The notes beneath the pieces are model-generated. The model was not told the DNA's origin. It did no database searches and was given only the letters and a program-made list of their open reading frames with translations. Below, piece by piece: positions 44,335 to 52,777 of a DNA stretch of 64,000 nucleotides (the stretch's first letter is position 1; every line of letters begins with the position of its first letter). This DNA is from Thiobacillus sp. (GTDB lineage: Bacteria; Pseudomonadota; Gammaproteobacteria; Burkholderiales; Thiobacillaceae), in NCBI GenBank assembly GCA_016124745.1, contig WGNC01000008.1:1-64000 (forward strand), in the 5' to 3' direction. Made by a program: the position numbers and the translations under genes.

Positions 44335-44952
44335 ATGAATAAAATAATTTGGCCCATCCTGCTTGTGTTGGCCCTTTCCGGATGCAGCAGCACCAGTGAT
44401 ACGCAAGCCACGGTGGAGGATCGCACTGCCACCAAGACCGATGCAGCGAAGGCTGCTACGGCGGGGAAGGACGCGAGCGACAAGGCCGCCACTGCCGGCG
44501 GGGCTCAAACAACCCCGCTCGATGGCGCCGGGGTGAAGGGCAGCTCGCTTGACGGCAAGCAGATTGGCGAAGGCAGCAGCTATACGGGCGACCCCCGTAA
44601 AGACCCGGCAAGCCCATTGGCTACCCGTGAAATCTTCTTTGATTACGACAGCTATGTCGTAAAGGAAGAGTATCGCCCCATGCTCGAGGCCCATGCGGCC
44701 TACCTGATGTCACATCGTGACGCACGCCTGATTCTGCAGGGCAATGCGGACGAACGTGGCAGTCGCGAATACAACCTGGCACTGGGCCAAAAGCGCGCCG
44801 AAGCCGTTCGCAAGGCGCTGGCCGTGATGGGGGTGAGCGATGCGCAAGATGAGGCGGTGAGTTTCGGCGAAGAGAAGTTGCGCGACGAGGGACATACCGA
44901 GGAAGCGCATGCAGTCAATCGCCGGGTCGATCTGGTGTATGCCGACGAGTAA
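44335..44952 (+). CDS. pal: Peptidoglycan-associated lipoprotein Pal
   Basis: 205 residues from ATG 44335 with an AGAGGAGAG ribosome site. Lipobox LSGC near residue 17, a low-complexity Ala/Thr/Gly linker (about 20-90) and an OmpA-like peptidoglycan-binding domain with FDYDSYVV and NADERGSREYNLALGQKRAEAV. Longer linker than E. coli Pal. A 217-nt spacer separates it from tolB; nothing recognisable is in it. Confidence 0.93.
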   Translation: MNKIIWPILLVLALSGCSSTSDTQATVEDRTATKTDAAKAATAGKDASDKAATAGGAQTTPLDGAGVKGSSLDGKQIGEGSSYTGDPRKDPASPLATREIFFDYDSYVVKEEYRPMLEAHAAYLMSHRDARLILQGNADERGSREYNLALGQKRAEAVRKALAVMGVSDAQDEAVSFGEEKLRDEGHTEEAHAVNRRVDLVYADE

Positions 44953-45831
44953 TTGGTCTTGAGGCAGCGTTTTGTCCTGAAGCTGGTTCCGGCGTTGTTG
45001 CTGGTGCCGGCTTTTTTCATTCAGGCTCTGCCAGCATGGGGGCAAACCCCCGATATCGCCCGTCAGGTCCAGGCGTTGCAGCAGGCGACCGATTCCCTGA
45101 ATGAGCGGCTCGCCAAACTCGAAGGCGTCATACAACAAAACCAGCAGTTGCTGGGCCTGCTGCAGGAGGTCGAAACGCTCAAGGCCGAAGTCGCCAGGAT
45201 ACGCGGGCAGGCCGAAGTACAGGTACACCAGCTGGACACCTTGGGAAAACGTCAAAACGACTTGTACGTCGATCTCGACCAGCGCATCTCGGATCTGGCC
45301 AAGGCAGCCAAGCCAGCACCGGTCGCCGAGACGGCGCAGGCCACGGTGCCGAGCCCGCAAGCTCCGGCTGCGCCTGCGGCACCCGCAGAGGCCCCTGTTG
45401 CAGAGGCGGCTCAACCGTCGCCCGCCCCCGTGGTGGCGACGCCGCAGCTTGATCCCTTGGTTGAATCGCGTACCTATGAAACCGCACTCAATCATTTTCG
45501 CGAGGCCAACTATGCCGGGGCGATCGCAGGCTTCAAAGGCTTTCTGAAAGCCTATCCTGACAGTGCGCTGGCACCCAATGCGCAATACTGGATCGGCTAT
45601 TCCTATTACGCCTTGAAGGACTACAAATCGGCACTGGCGCACCAGCAAAAGCTGGTGGTGGCCTACCCCACCAGCGCCAAGGTGCCTGATGCCATGCTCA
45701 ACATTGCTTCCAACCAGATCGCGCTCGACGACCTCGCAGGCGGGCGCAAGACACTGGAAGAACTGGTGGACAAGCACTCCGGCACCAACGCGGCCAAGCT
45801 TGCTGCCCGCCGGCTCGCAGCCCTCAAGTAG
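44953..45831 (+). CDS. cpoB: Cell division coordinator CpoB (YbgF)
   Basis: 292 residues from TTG 44953 (a second TTG is at 44959). Signal peptide ends near PAWG (residue ~30), followed by a trimerising coiled coil (about 38-105), an Ala/Pro linker (about 115-165) and a TPR domain in which the family phrases YETALNHFREANYAGAI, ALAPNAQYWIGYSYY and PDAMLNIASNQ appear. In E. coli CpoB coordinates PBP1B and Tol during division. Completes the tol-pal cluster; the queE frame opens directly at its stop. Confidence 0.92.
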   Translation: MVLRQRFVLKLVPALLLVPAFFIQALPAWGQTPDIARQVQALQQATDSLNERLAKLEGVIQQNQQLLGLLQEVETLKAEVARIRGQAEVQVHQLDTLGKRQNDLYVDLDQRISDLAKAAKPAPVAETAQATVPSPQAPAAPAAPAEAPVAEAAQPSPAPVVATPQLDPLVESRTYETALNHFREANYAGAIAGFKGFLKAYPDSALAPNAQYWIGYSYYALKDYKSALAHQQKLVVAYPTSAKVPDAMLNIASNQIALDDLAGGRKTLEELVDKHSGTNAAKLAARRLAALK

Positions 45832-46830
45832 GTGGGCATTGTGTTCGGGTCAGGTGTGCACCATCCGCTCGAGGCAGACCACGCTTGTGAGCATGAGCAT
45901 CCTGAAGGGCGTGAGGGAGGGGCTGCGCCATCGCACTCGGCAAACCGGGACGCCAAAGCCAATGGATCCCTGAAGGACTCCGATCCGCTGCGTGCTGAAG
46001 CGCGTGCGGAATCGTATGCCCTAAAGGACTCCGATCCACTACGCACTGAAGTGCGTGTGGAGTCGTATGCGGCAACAACCACGCTCCACCCGCAAGGGGC
46101 AGGCCGTGACTGTAAAGACGCTGAAGCGTCAACAGTCACGCTCCACCCGCAAGGAGTAGGCCGTGACTGTAAAGACGCTAAAGCGTCAACAGTCACGCTC
46201 CGCCTGACGGAGGTGTTTCTTTCCTTGCAGGGCGAGACGCGACGGGCCGGCTTGCCGACTGTGTTTATCCGCCTGACGGGGTGCCCGTTGCGTTGCCGGT
46301 GGTGCGATACGACATACAGCTTCCAGGGCGGTGAGACAGTCACCCTGACTTCGTTAATGGCTCGAGTGGCGGAGTATGGCGTACCGACCGTGTGCGTGAC
46401 CGGGGGTGAACCACTGGCGCAAAAAGGCTGCCTGCCGTTGCTATCCGCATTATGCGACGCCGGATACTCGGTCTCGCTTGAAACCAGTGGCGCCCTCGAT
46501 GTCAGCATGGTGGATCCACGCGTCTCGCGCATTGTCGATATCAAGCCGCCGGACTCTGGCGAGGAATCCCGCAATCGCTGGGAGAATCTTATTCACCTCA
46601 ACGCCCATGACGAGATCAAGTTCGTTCTGGCCAGTCGTTCCGACTATGAATGGGCGCGCGAAGTTGTCCGTGCCCAAGGCCTCAACCAAGTGTGCCCCAT
46701 CCTGTTTTCGCCAGTCCAAGGCGAGATGCAGCCAGCGCAACTGGCAGACTGGATTCTCGCCGACAGAATGCCCGTGAGAATGCAGGTGCAATTGCACAAG
46801 GTGCTATGGGGGAATGTACCCGGCAAATGA
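45832..46830 (+). CDS. queE: 7-carboxy-7-deazaguanine synthase with repeat-encoded N-terminal extension
   Basis: The enzyme core (from about 46196) is clear: [13 protein letters not shown], radical-SAM cluster [10 protein letters not shown] (CxxxCxxC) and GGEPLAQKG. It makes the 7-deazaguanine precursor of queuosine. The open frame runs 332 residues, against about 220 for the family. The extra N-terminal ~120 residues are encoded by two kinds of tandem hairpin repeats whose periods (51 and 57 bp) keep the frame open. There is no ATG, GTG or TTG between GTG 46057 and GTG 46213, and the latter would remove the first strand, so translation probably begins at or before 46057. The true start is unresolved. 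Overlaps queC by 4 nt. Confidence 0.8.
   Translation: MGIVFGSGVHHPLEADHACEHEHPEGREGGAAPSHSANRDAKANGSLKDSDPLRAEARAESYALKDSDPLRTEVRVESYAATTTLHPQGAGRDCKDAEASTVTLHPQGVGRDCKDAKASTVTLRLTEVFLSLQGETRRAGLPTVFIRLTGCPLRCRWCDTTYSFQGGETVTLTSLMARVAEYGVPTVCVTGGEPLAQKGCLPLLSALCDAGYSVSLETSGALDVSMVDPRVSRIVDIKPPDSGEESRNRWENLIHLNAHDEIKFVLASRSDYEWAREVVRAQGLNQVCPILFSPVQGEMQPAQLADWILADRMPVRMQVQLHKVLWGNVPGK
45973..46074 (+). repeat. 51-bp tandem repeat pair, hairpin-forming
   Basis: AAGGACTCCGATCC begins at 45973 and, 51 bp later, at 46024. The second unit has a dyad around CCACTACGCACT / AGTGCGTGTGG; the first has a related but different dyad (CTGCGTGCT / AGCGCGTGCGG). Seventeen codons each, in the queE frame. Confidence 0.75.
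46081..46194 (+). repeat. 57-bp tandem repeat pair, hairpin-forming
   Basis: Two adjacent units (46081-46137 and 46138-46194) that differ at three or four positions, plus seven bases of a third (46195-46201). Each starts ACGCTCCACCCGCAAGG and holds the dyad GTGACTGT-AA-AGACGC ... GCGTC-A-ACAGTCAC. The relative at 35357-35427 keeps the pairing with a different sequence. Nineteen codons each, in the queE frame. Confidence 0.85.
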
Positions 46831-47495
46831 AGCCCGCGGTCATCCTGCTTTCTGGCGGCCTGGATTCCGCAACCGTACTGGCGATCGCGCGTGAATCGGG
46901 TTTCGCCTGTCATGCACTGAGCCTGGACTATGGCCAGCGACACAATGCCGAACTGGGCGCCGCTGCGCGCCTGGCGCTCACCTTGGGCGCCCACGAACAT
47001 CGGGTCATCCGTCTGGGGCTCGGTGATCTGGGCGGCTCCGCGCTGACCGACGATTCAATCGCCGTGCCCGAAAGGCCGACCGAGGGCATTCCGGTAACCT
47101 ACGTGCCCGCGCGTAACACCGTCATGTTGGCGCTGGCACTCGCTTGGGCAGAAGTGCTGGGTGCGCGAGACATCTTCATCGGCGTCAATGCCGTCGATTA
47201 TTCCGGCTACCCGGACTGTCGCCCGGAATTTATCGCAGCGTTCGAGCAGATGGCCAATCTCGCAACCCGTGCCGGGGTCGAGGGTGTCAAACTCAGCATT
47301 CACGCGCCCCTGCAGTATCTGTCCAAGGCGCAAATCATTCAGCGCGGCATCGCACTCGGCGTCGACTACACGCAGACTGTGAGTTGCTATCAGGCCGACG
47401 CCGAGGGCCGCGCCTGCGGTGCGTGCGACGCCTGCCGCCTGCGTCGCCAGGGTTTCAAGGACGCAGGGGTGGCCGACCTCACGCGCTACAAGTAA
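46827..47495 (+). CDS. queC: 7-cyano-7-deazaguanine synthase QueC
   Basis: 222 residues starting at the ATG inside the queE stop. PP-loop [12 protein letters not shown] near residue 8 binds ATP; a zinc site uses four cysteines at the end, [18 protein letters not shown]. Converts CDG to preQ0. Paired with queE, it gives the queuosine precursor. No tRNA-guanine transglycosylase gene is in the window. Confidence 0.95.
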   Translation: MKPAVILLSGGLDSATVLAIARESGFACHALSLDYGQRHNAELGAAARLALTLGAHEHRVIRLGLGDLGGSALTDDSIAVPERPTEGIPVTYVPARNTVMLALALAWAEVLGARDIFIGVNAVDYSGYPDCRPEFIAAFEQMANLATRAGVEGVKLSIHAPLQYLSKAQIIQRGIALGVDYTQTVSCYQADAEGRACGACDACRLRRQGFKDAGVADLTRYK

Positions 47496-47631
47496 AGCGG
47501 CAAGCACATAGAGGCGACCTATCAGATTAATAGAATTGACCTATTTGATAAAAGGATCCTGATGGTCGATAATTATTTGGTTTTGCAATTCAACAACTTT
47601 CAATAACAGTTCACTCGGAGACCCGCCCAGC

Positions 47632-48786
47632 ATGGAAGGAATCGATTTAATCAGCCAGGTACTGAATGCGCTGGGTTGGGACGCCAACGACGCCTATGTC
47701 AAGATCAGGACCGTGGCAGGATTGGGCTTTGTTCTGGCCTTCATCTTTGGCTATGTCGGCAATAAGACGCACTTCTGCACCATGGGGGCAGTGTCCGATA
47801 TCGTCAACATGAATCACTGGGACCGCATGCGCGCCTGGGTGCTGGCCATCGCCGTGGCCATCATCGGAACCAGCCTGCTGGTTTACACAGGATCGATCGA
47901 TGTCTCAAAGACCATCTACACGGGGGCTGTTTTCTACTGGCTGGCCATGCTGGTTGGCGGTTTCACCTTCGGCGTCGGCATGACGCTTGCGGGGGGGTGC
48001 GCACAGCGCACCCTGGTACGTCTGGGTGGCGGTAATCTCAAGTCTGTCGTCGTTTTTCTTTTCCTCGGCTATTCGGCCCTGGTCACGCTGTCAGGCATCT
48101 TCGGCGCCTTCCGTGTCAACTATCTGCAGGCCGAGCCGGTAACGGTCTATCTTGACGGCATGCAAACGCTCCCGGCTCTGCTGGGAATGGCCACCCCGAC
48201 CGGCACGCTGCTGGTCGGGTTGGCCATCGGCATCGCGATGCTGCTGTTTGTGTTTTTGAACAAGGAATTTCGCGGTAATGCCGACAACATTTTGTCAGGC
48301 ATCGTCGTTGGCCTGGTCGTGGTGGCAGGCTGGTACGTCACCGGCCGCTTCGGTTTCGGCGAAGATCCGGACACCCTGGAAATGGTCTACCTCGGAACCA
48401 ACTCCCATCTTGCAGAGTCCATGACTTTTGTAGCCCCGCTTGGCTACACAATGAATTTCTGGGCGTACTGGACCGACACGGCGACCATCGTGACCTTCGG
48501 GGTGGCCAGCGTGTTCGGCGTGGTGATTGGCTCGCTTGTTTACGCGCTTGCGCACAAGACCTTCCGCTGGGAGGCCTTCAACTCCCCCCAGGATCTGTTC
48601 CGCCATATCATCGGTGCCGGTCTCATGGGGTTTGGTGGAGTGACCGCGCTGGGATGCACGATCGGCCAAGGGGTAACCGGGATATCGACCCTTGCTGTTT
48701 CATCGTTTCTGGTCCTCGCCGCAATCATTGCGGGAGCGGCCATCACCATGAAAGTGCAATACATCCTGTTGATGCGTGAGGGATAA
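47632..48786 (+). CDS. YeeE/YedE-family sulfur-compound permease
   Basis: 384 residues with about ten helices. Cysteine turns characteristic of the family: THFCTMGAVSD near residue 47, AGGCAQRTLVRLGGG near 120 and LGCTIGQGVTGIS near 343. It differs from the copy at 11380 in the first turn and is not a close duplicate. Followed by a TlpA-like thiol oxidoreductase, which suggests handling of a sulfur atom across the membrane. The 136-bp upstream region is AT-rich, with GACCTAT repeated at 47518 and 47538. Confidence 0.85.
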   Translation: MEGIDLISQVLNALGWDANDAYVKIRTVAGLGFVLAFIFGYVGNKTHFCTMGAVSDIVNMNHWDRMRAWVLAIAVAIIGTSLLVYTGSIDVSKTIYTGAVFYWLAMLVGGFTFGVGMTLAGGCAQRTLVRLGGGNLKSVVVFLFLGYSALVTLSGIFGAFRVNYLQAEPVTVYLDGMQTLPALLGMATPTGTLLVGLAIGIAMLLFVFLNKEFRGNADNILSGIVVGLVVVAGWYVTGRFGFGEDPDTLEMVYLGTNSHLAESMTFVAPLGYTMNFWAYWTDTATIVTFGVASVFGVVIGSLVYALAHKTFRWEAFNSPQDLFRHIIGAGLMGFGGVTALGCTIGQGVTGISTLAVSSFLVLAAIIAGAAITMKVQYILLMREG

Positions 48787-48897
48787 AAAGCCACAAATAT
48801 TGTAGGTTTATCAAAAGATGGTTCAATTGAACCTTGACCCGGCGACACAGGGTTGTTACGGTTAACCCATACGGCCCTCCGGCCTAAAGGACTAATT

Positions 48898-49515
48898 TTG
48901 AAAAAGTGGTTCAGCACATTCTGTTTTGCTCTCATTGCCGGATTCGCGTCGCAGGCTCACGCTGGCAAGGCGATCAATTTCAACTTCACGGACAGCAATG
49001 GCAAAACCCAGAAGTTGTCCGACTATCGCGGCAAATGGGTTCTGGTCAATTTCTGGGCTCCCTGGTGTCCGCGCTGCAAGATGGAGTTCAACGAACTGAA
49101 CGACCTCGATGCACGACCTGAATTCGTCGTGATCGGAGTCGCCATGGACTACGGCATCGATGAAGGATCCGTCCGTACCACCATGCAGCGCTACAACCTG
49201 CGTTTCCCGCAGGTGATCGGAGGCAACCGCCGTGATGCTGATAGCCCGGCATTGCAGGTTGGTCCGGTCGATTACTACCCGACCTCCTATCTGTACGCGC
49301 CGGACGGCGAAATCGTCATGTTTGTCCCCGGCGTCATCAGCAAGCAGAAAATGATTGCCTTCACCCAGCAGTATCAGTCGGCCAACCCGACTGCCGTCGC
49401 CAAGACCGAACCGACGCCAGATTTGACGCCTCCTGCCAAGCCAAGCGTTCAAAAGGCAAGCATGAAAAAGACCTCCACAAAATCAACGATGAAAAAAAAA
49501 GTGACGGTGTACTGA
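48898..49515 (+). CDS. TlpA-like periplasmic thioredoxin-fold protein
   Basis: 205 residues from TTG 48898 with an AAAGGA site. Signal peptide ends near AHAG (residue ~23). Thioredoxin-like domain with catalytic pair WCPRC near residues 57-60 and cis-Pro in YYPTSYLY. The C-terminal 45 residues are Pro/Lys/Thr-rich and strongly basic, unusual for the family. It lies 111 nt after the permease and ends at a terminator, probably one unit. Likely reduces or carries sulfur species delivered by the permease; inferred. Confidence 0.82.
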   Translation: MKKWFSTFCFALIAGFASQAHAGKAINFNFTDSNGKTQKLSDYRGKWVLVNFWAPWCPRCKMEFNELNDLDARPEFVVIGVAMDYGIDEGSVRTTMQRYNLRFPQVIGGNRRDADSPALQVGPVDYYPTSYLYAPDGEIVMFVPGVISKQKMIAFTQQYQSANPTAVAKTEPTPDLTPPAKPSVQKASMKKTSTKSTMKKKVTVY

Positions 49516-49552
49516 AATAATTGGCCGTTTCATTAGACAGGCAATGAAAAAT

Positions 49553-49573
49553 GGCGGGTTCCCCGCCTTTTTT
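49553..49573 (+). terminator. Rho-independent terminator after the TlpA-like gene
   Basis: Stem GGCGGG/CCCGCC with a three-base loop, followed by six T. Confidence 0.85.
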
Positions 49574-49767
49574 GTTGCCTGAAGTTCCAGTTTGAATCAG
49601 GGCCGACGCTTCATCTCGTCCGCAGGTTTGCCCATATTGAGAGGCACCCTTGGCTCAACATGATTAGACCAGGTCACAAATTGACATAAGCCCAGTTTGA
49701 AGGCCTTAACACGGACGGACTCACAGACAAAAGTGCCGGATCAATAAGCAAAAGGCCGCATTGGCAC

Positions 49768-49797
49768 TTTACCCGGCCCTTGAGCATCGGCTATAAT
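49768..49797 (+). promoter_or_regulatory. Probable sigma-70 promoter of tRNA-Lys
   Basis: Perfect TATAAT at 49792-49797 and TTTACC at 49768-49773, spacer 18 bp. Transcription would start about 30 bp before the tRNA. Confidence 0.65.
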
Positions 49798-49834
49798 CTT
49801 GCGCTTTCGTGGATCAGGTTTCCACCTTGTCCAC

Positions 49835-49910
49835 GGGTCGGTAGCTCAGCCGGTAGAGCAGCGGACTTTTAATCCGTTGGTCGCGAGTTCGAATCTCGCC
49901 CGACCCACCA
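49835..49910 (+). tRNA. tRNA-Lys (anticodon UUU)
   Basis: 76-nt cloverleaf. Acceptor stem GGGTCGG pairs with CCGACCC and the CCA end is encoded. D-loop TAGCTCAGCCGGTAGAGCA, anticodon loop CTTTTAA (anticodon TTT), T-loop GTTCGAATC. A terminator follows at 49921. Confidence 0.97.
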
Positions 49911-49920
49911 GAATTTAAAA

Positions 49921-49945
49921 AGCCACGCACCCGCGTGGCTTTTTT
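49921..49945 (+). terminator. Rho-independent terminator after tRNA-Lys
   Basis: Eight-base stem AGCCACGC/GCGTGGCT with loop ACCC, then a T-run; A-run before it makes it work on both strands. Confidence 0.85.
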
Positions 49946-50134
49946 CATGCAGGCCTGGTCATCTGGGTGACAAAAATCGTCACCTCGTGCCGCATCCGGG
50001 CAGGGCGGCTGTCTCGCTTTTTAAGCCGCGAGTCGCCCATTATGCCTGGATTGAGAAATTCATAATCAAGCAATTCCAGTATCGACGCGCCTTCCGGGCC
50101 GATCTTGCCAAGAATTGGGGGCTGTTCCTAAAGT

Positions 50135-50150
50135 TGGCACGCCCCATGCT
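50135..50150 (+). promoter_or_regulatory. Sigma-54 promoter of pilA
   Basis: TGGCACGCCCCATGCT: perfect -24 TGGCACG, 10 bp between GG (50136) and GC (50148), -12 ATGCT against TTGCW. It lies 60 bp before the pilA ATG. PilR-regulated pilin promoters of this kind are standard in type IVa pilus systems. Confidence 0.75.
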
Positions 50151-50210
50151 CGTTAATGAGCCAGACACGGCGGCCCCGTGTTCAACTTGCCCATCCTAAG
50201 GAGATTTGAA

Positions 50211-50606
50211 ATGCGTAAAGTACAACAAGGTTTTACCCTGATCGAACTGATGATCGTCGTGGCGATTATCGGTATTCTGGCTGCGATCGCGATTCCGGCT
50301 TACACCGACTACACGATTCGCGCCAAGGTGGCTGAAGGCGTTGCCGTCGGCAGCTCGGCGAAAGTCACGGTCTCGGAGAACTATGCGAACGGCGTTACCG
50401 ATCCATGTTCTGGTGTTAATGTTGGCACGGTAGGCCTGACCACGGTTAGCTGCAACGCTGGCACCATTGGCTTGTCGGTTGCCACGGGGATCAACGGCGT
50501 GACTGTCACCTTCAACCTCGTTCCCACTTCGGGTACGCAAGGCGTTGTATGGGATTGTACCGGCGCCAGCAGCAACAAATATGTGCCGGCCGAATGCCGC
50601 TCCTAA
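50211..50606 (+). CDS. pilA: Type IVa major pilin PilA
   Basis: 131 residues. Short leader MRKVQQG, prepilin site G|FTLIE with Glu+5, N-methyl-Phe helix [17 protein letters not shown]-terminal D-region bounded by cysteines (VWDCTG ... PAEC); an additional cysteine pair is at DPCSG and VSCNAG. AAGGAG ribosome site. It is separate from the secretion pseudopilins at 263-9164. Followed by a strong terminator, then a locus for surface-glycan proteins that could include pilin modification. Confidence 0.92.
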   Translation: MRKVQQGFTLIELMIVVAIIGILAAIAIPAYTDYTIRAKVAEGVAVGSSAKVTVSENYANGVTDPCSGVNVGTVGLTTVSCNAGTIGLSVATGINGVTVTFNLVPTSGTQGVVWDCTGASSNKYVPAECRS

Positions 50607-50630
50607 GTTAGCTTAGGCATGGTGTGAAAA

Positions 50631-50655
50631 ACGCCCCGCCTAGCGGGGCGTTTTT
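50631..50655 (+). terminator. Rho-independent terminator after pilA
   Basis: Nine-base stem ACGCCCCGC/GCGGGGCGT with loop CTA, then five T (A-run also before it). Confidence 0.9.
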
Positions 50656-50674
50656 CCATGTCAGGTAAACGAAC

Positions 50675-52777
50675 ATGACGCGCCTCGTTCAACACGCAGT
50701 GGATCGAATGACAGGGAGCATCGCCAGGCTGTTCGACAACGGCCTGCTCTATGTCGCCATTTATTGCGGAATTGTCCTGCTGGTATATGCCGGTGGCATG
50801 GCGGGCCAATTTGGAATCTCGGAAGATTTCCAATCTGTTATTCTCGAAACGCTCGGGTCTTCGCGTACGCTCCTGCTCCAACTCGGCCTGTTCGCCGCCA
50901 CGGTTCTTGCGCTCAACTTGATTCCGCTGATCGCGCTGCTGGCAAGTATGCGGGCCGCTGCGCCATTGATGCGGCGACTGAGAATCGGCCGTTTCACTTA
51001 TTTCCTGCTCGCCGTCCTGTGCTTTTGGATCGGCGTGCTTGCGCTCAACAAGCTACTCTTCCCGAAATCCTCGTTCGGCTTTTTGCTGCCCAGCGCCTTG
51101 GACGCTCTGCTGGCGTGGTTGGGCGGGCTTGCGCTCGGAGTGTTTGTCGTCATGGGGGTGCTACCCGTGGCATGGCACGTGTTGAGGCGGTCGATGAACC
51201 TGCTCAAGAAGCCGCTTTTCAGCTTGATCGTCGGCGCGGCGCTGCTTGTCGGCATCACGCCGCCGCTGTTCTCGCACTGGGCGGCACCCATGCCCGCTGC
51301 CGGGCAGCCGAACATCATCGTCATCGGGCTGGATTCGTTTTCACCCCAGCATATGGCGCATCATCCGGGTGCGCTGCCCATACTTGAATCCCTGTTGGCG
51401 CAATCTACAGTTTTCACGCAGACGCTGACCCCGCTGGCGCGCACCTTCCCGGCATGGATCAGCATCCTCACGGCAAAATACCCGGTGCATAATGGCGCAC
51501 GATTCAATCTGACCGCATTTGACCAGGTCCATGACAGAGACTCCTTGCCGAAGCGGCTCAAGGCGCGCGGCTACGCGACGGTCTATGCGCTGGATGCGCG
51601 CGATTTCAACAATATCGACGAGCATTTCGGCTTCGATGCGACGGTGGGGCCCCAGCCCGGGGCAGCCGAATTCGTTCTGGTCAAAGCCGCCGACCAGCCT
51701 CTGGTCAACCTGGCCCTGCTATCGCCGTGGGCACAGCGGCTGTTTCCCTTCGTTGCTCTGAACCGCGCGGCCGCGGTGCAATACGAGCCGAGCGAATTCG
51801 TCGATGCCATCGTGCGGAGCCTGCCTGACAACACAGCGCAGCCGCTGTTCTTGGCAACGCATTTTTGTCTCGCCCACTATCCCTACAAATGGCGCAACCA
51901 AACGCGCCAGGGCGGCGAAAGCCTGTCGCCGGAGCAGAAACATATCTATGCGCTGCAGGTACTGGAAAACCAGATCGACCGTCTGCTGGGGGCGCTCAAG
52001 GCATCGGGTCGACTGGACAATGCGATCGTGGTGCTGATGTCGGATCATGGCGAATCGATGGGCTATGCTGACGGCCTCTGGGTTTCCCGGGAGAAGAATG
52101 CCGCGCCGCAGCGTGAAGCCAGTCAGGTCGGTCCCTACCAGGCATTTGCATTCAAGCCGGGTTTCGACGGACACGGGGCGAATGTGCTCGACCGCACCGC
52201 GAATTCGACCCTGCTGGCATTCCAGGCTTACGGGCCGATGACGAGCCGATTTCCACCGGGTGAACGCGCTCGGTTGGCATCGCTGGTGGACATCATGCCG
52301 ACCTTGCTTCATGCGCTGAATGTGGAGACACCTTCCGGGCTGGACGGTCTGAACCTGATGGCAGGCGAAGTGGCAATGCCGCGCGTGGTGCCGACCGAGA
52401 CGGGCATTCGTTTCAATGCGCTAAGTTCAGTCGTGCATGTAGACGAGAATGCGTTGCTGGCGGAGTCCAAGGACTTCTACCGCGTCGAGCCTGATTCAGC
52501 GCGCCTGATCGTGAAACCTGAACGATATGCAGGCTTGGTCTCGACCAAGGACATTGCGCTCCACACGCAAGATTGGATGCTGGCCCTGCTGAGGAAGGAC
52601 GGCAGCCCTCATTTTCGGCGTGTCGCGTTGTTGGTGCATAAGCCAACCGGCGCCTGGACGCTGGGCGAGGACAAGGCCCTCATCGCACGCGCGCCCATCA
52701 AGACCTTGCGGAAGACCGCGAAAAATCTGTATGCGGGGGAAATGGACGATTTCGCGGGAACCTGGGTATTCAATTGA
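50675..52777 (+). CDS. Membrane alkaline-phosphatase-fold transferase/hydrolase (sulfatase superfamily)
   Basis: 700 residues: about five helices in the first 205, then a periplasmic catalytic domain. Metal and nucleophile residues of the superfamily are seen: Asp220 in IGLDSF, Thr257 in LARTFPAW, Asp457/His458 in SDHGES. The nucleophile is Thr, not the Cys/Ser that becomes formylglycine, so it is more like phosphoethanolamine or phosphoglycerol transferases than true sulfatases. It begins 20 nt after the pilA terminator; its stop overlaps the next TTG start. Target (LPS, pilin glycan or another polymer) unknown. Confidence 0.75.
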   Translation: MTRLVQHAVDRMTGSIARLFDNGLLYVAIYCGIVLLVYAGGMAGQFGISEDFQSVILETLGSSRTLLLQLGLFAATVLALNLIPLIALLASMRAAAPLMRRLRIGRFTYFLLAVLCFWIGVLALNKLLFPKSSFGFLLPSALDALLAWLGGLALGVFVVMGVLPVAWHVLRRSMNLLKKPLFSLIVGAALLVGITPPLFSHWAAPMPAAGQPNIIVIGLDSFSPQHMAHHPGALPILESLLAQSTVFTQTLTPLARTFPAWISILTAKYPVHNGARFNLTAFDQVHDRDSLPKRLKARGYATVYALDARDFNNIDEHFGFDATVGPQPGAAEFVLVKAADQPLVNLALLSPWAQRLFPFVALNRAAAVQYEPSEFVDAIVRSLPDNTAQPLFLATHFCLAHYPYKWRNQTRQGGESLSPEQKHIYALQVLENQIDRLLGALKASGRLDNAIVVLMSDHGESMGYADGLWVSREKNAAPQREASQVGPYQAFAFKPGFDGHGANVLDRTANSTLLAFQAYGPMTSRFPPGERARLASLVDIMPTLLHALNVETPSGLDGLNLMAGEVAMPRVVPTETGIRFNALSSVVHVDENALLAESKDFYRVEPDSARLIVKPERYAGLVSTKDIALHTQDWMLALLRKDGSPHFRRVALLVHKPTGAWTLGEDKALIARAPIKTLRKTAKNLYAGEMDDFAGTWVFN

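Larger units (their letters stand above)
49516..49834. other. Intergenic region with terminator and tRNA promoter
   Basis: Holds the terminator at 49553-49573 and the tRNA promoter at 49768-49797. The 190 bp between them show no gene or repeat that I can support. Confidence 0.5.
49911..50210. other. Intergenic region between tRNA-Lys and pilA
   Basis: Contains the tRNA terminator and, at its right, the sigma-54 promoter of pilA. An open frame at 49987-50199 overlaps this promoter and has no ribosome site or domain; I do not accept it as a gene. Confidence 0.5.

Noticed and set aside
46081-46194. Possible CRISPR array
   Set aside because: Units are contiguous 57-bp repeats without spacers, and no cas genes are present.
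49987-50199. 70-codon frame before pilA
   Set aside because: Overlaps the pilA promoter, lacks a ribosome site and ends just before pilA.
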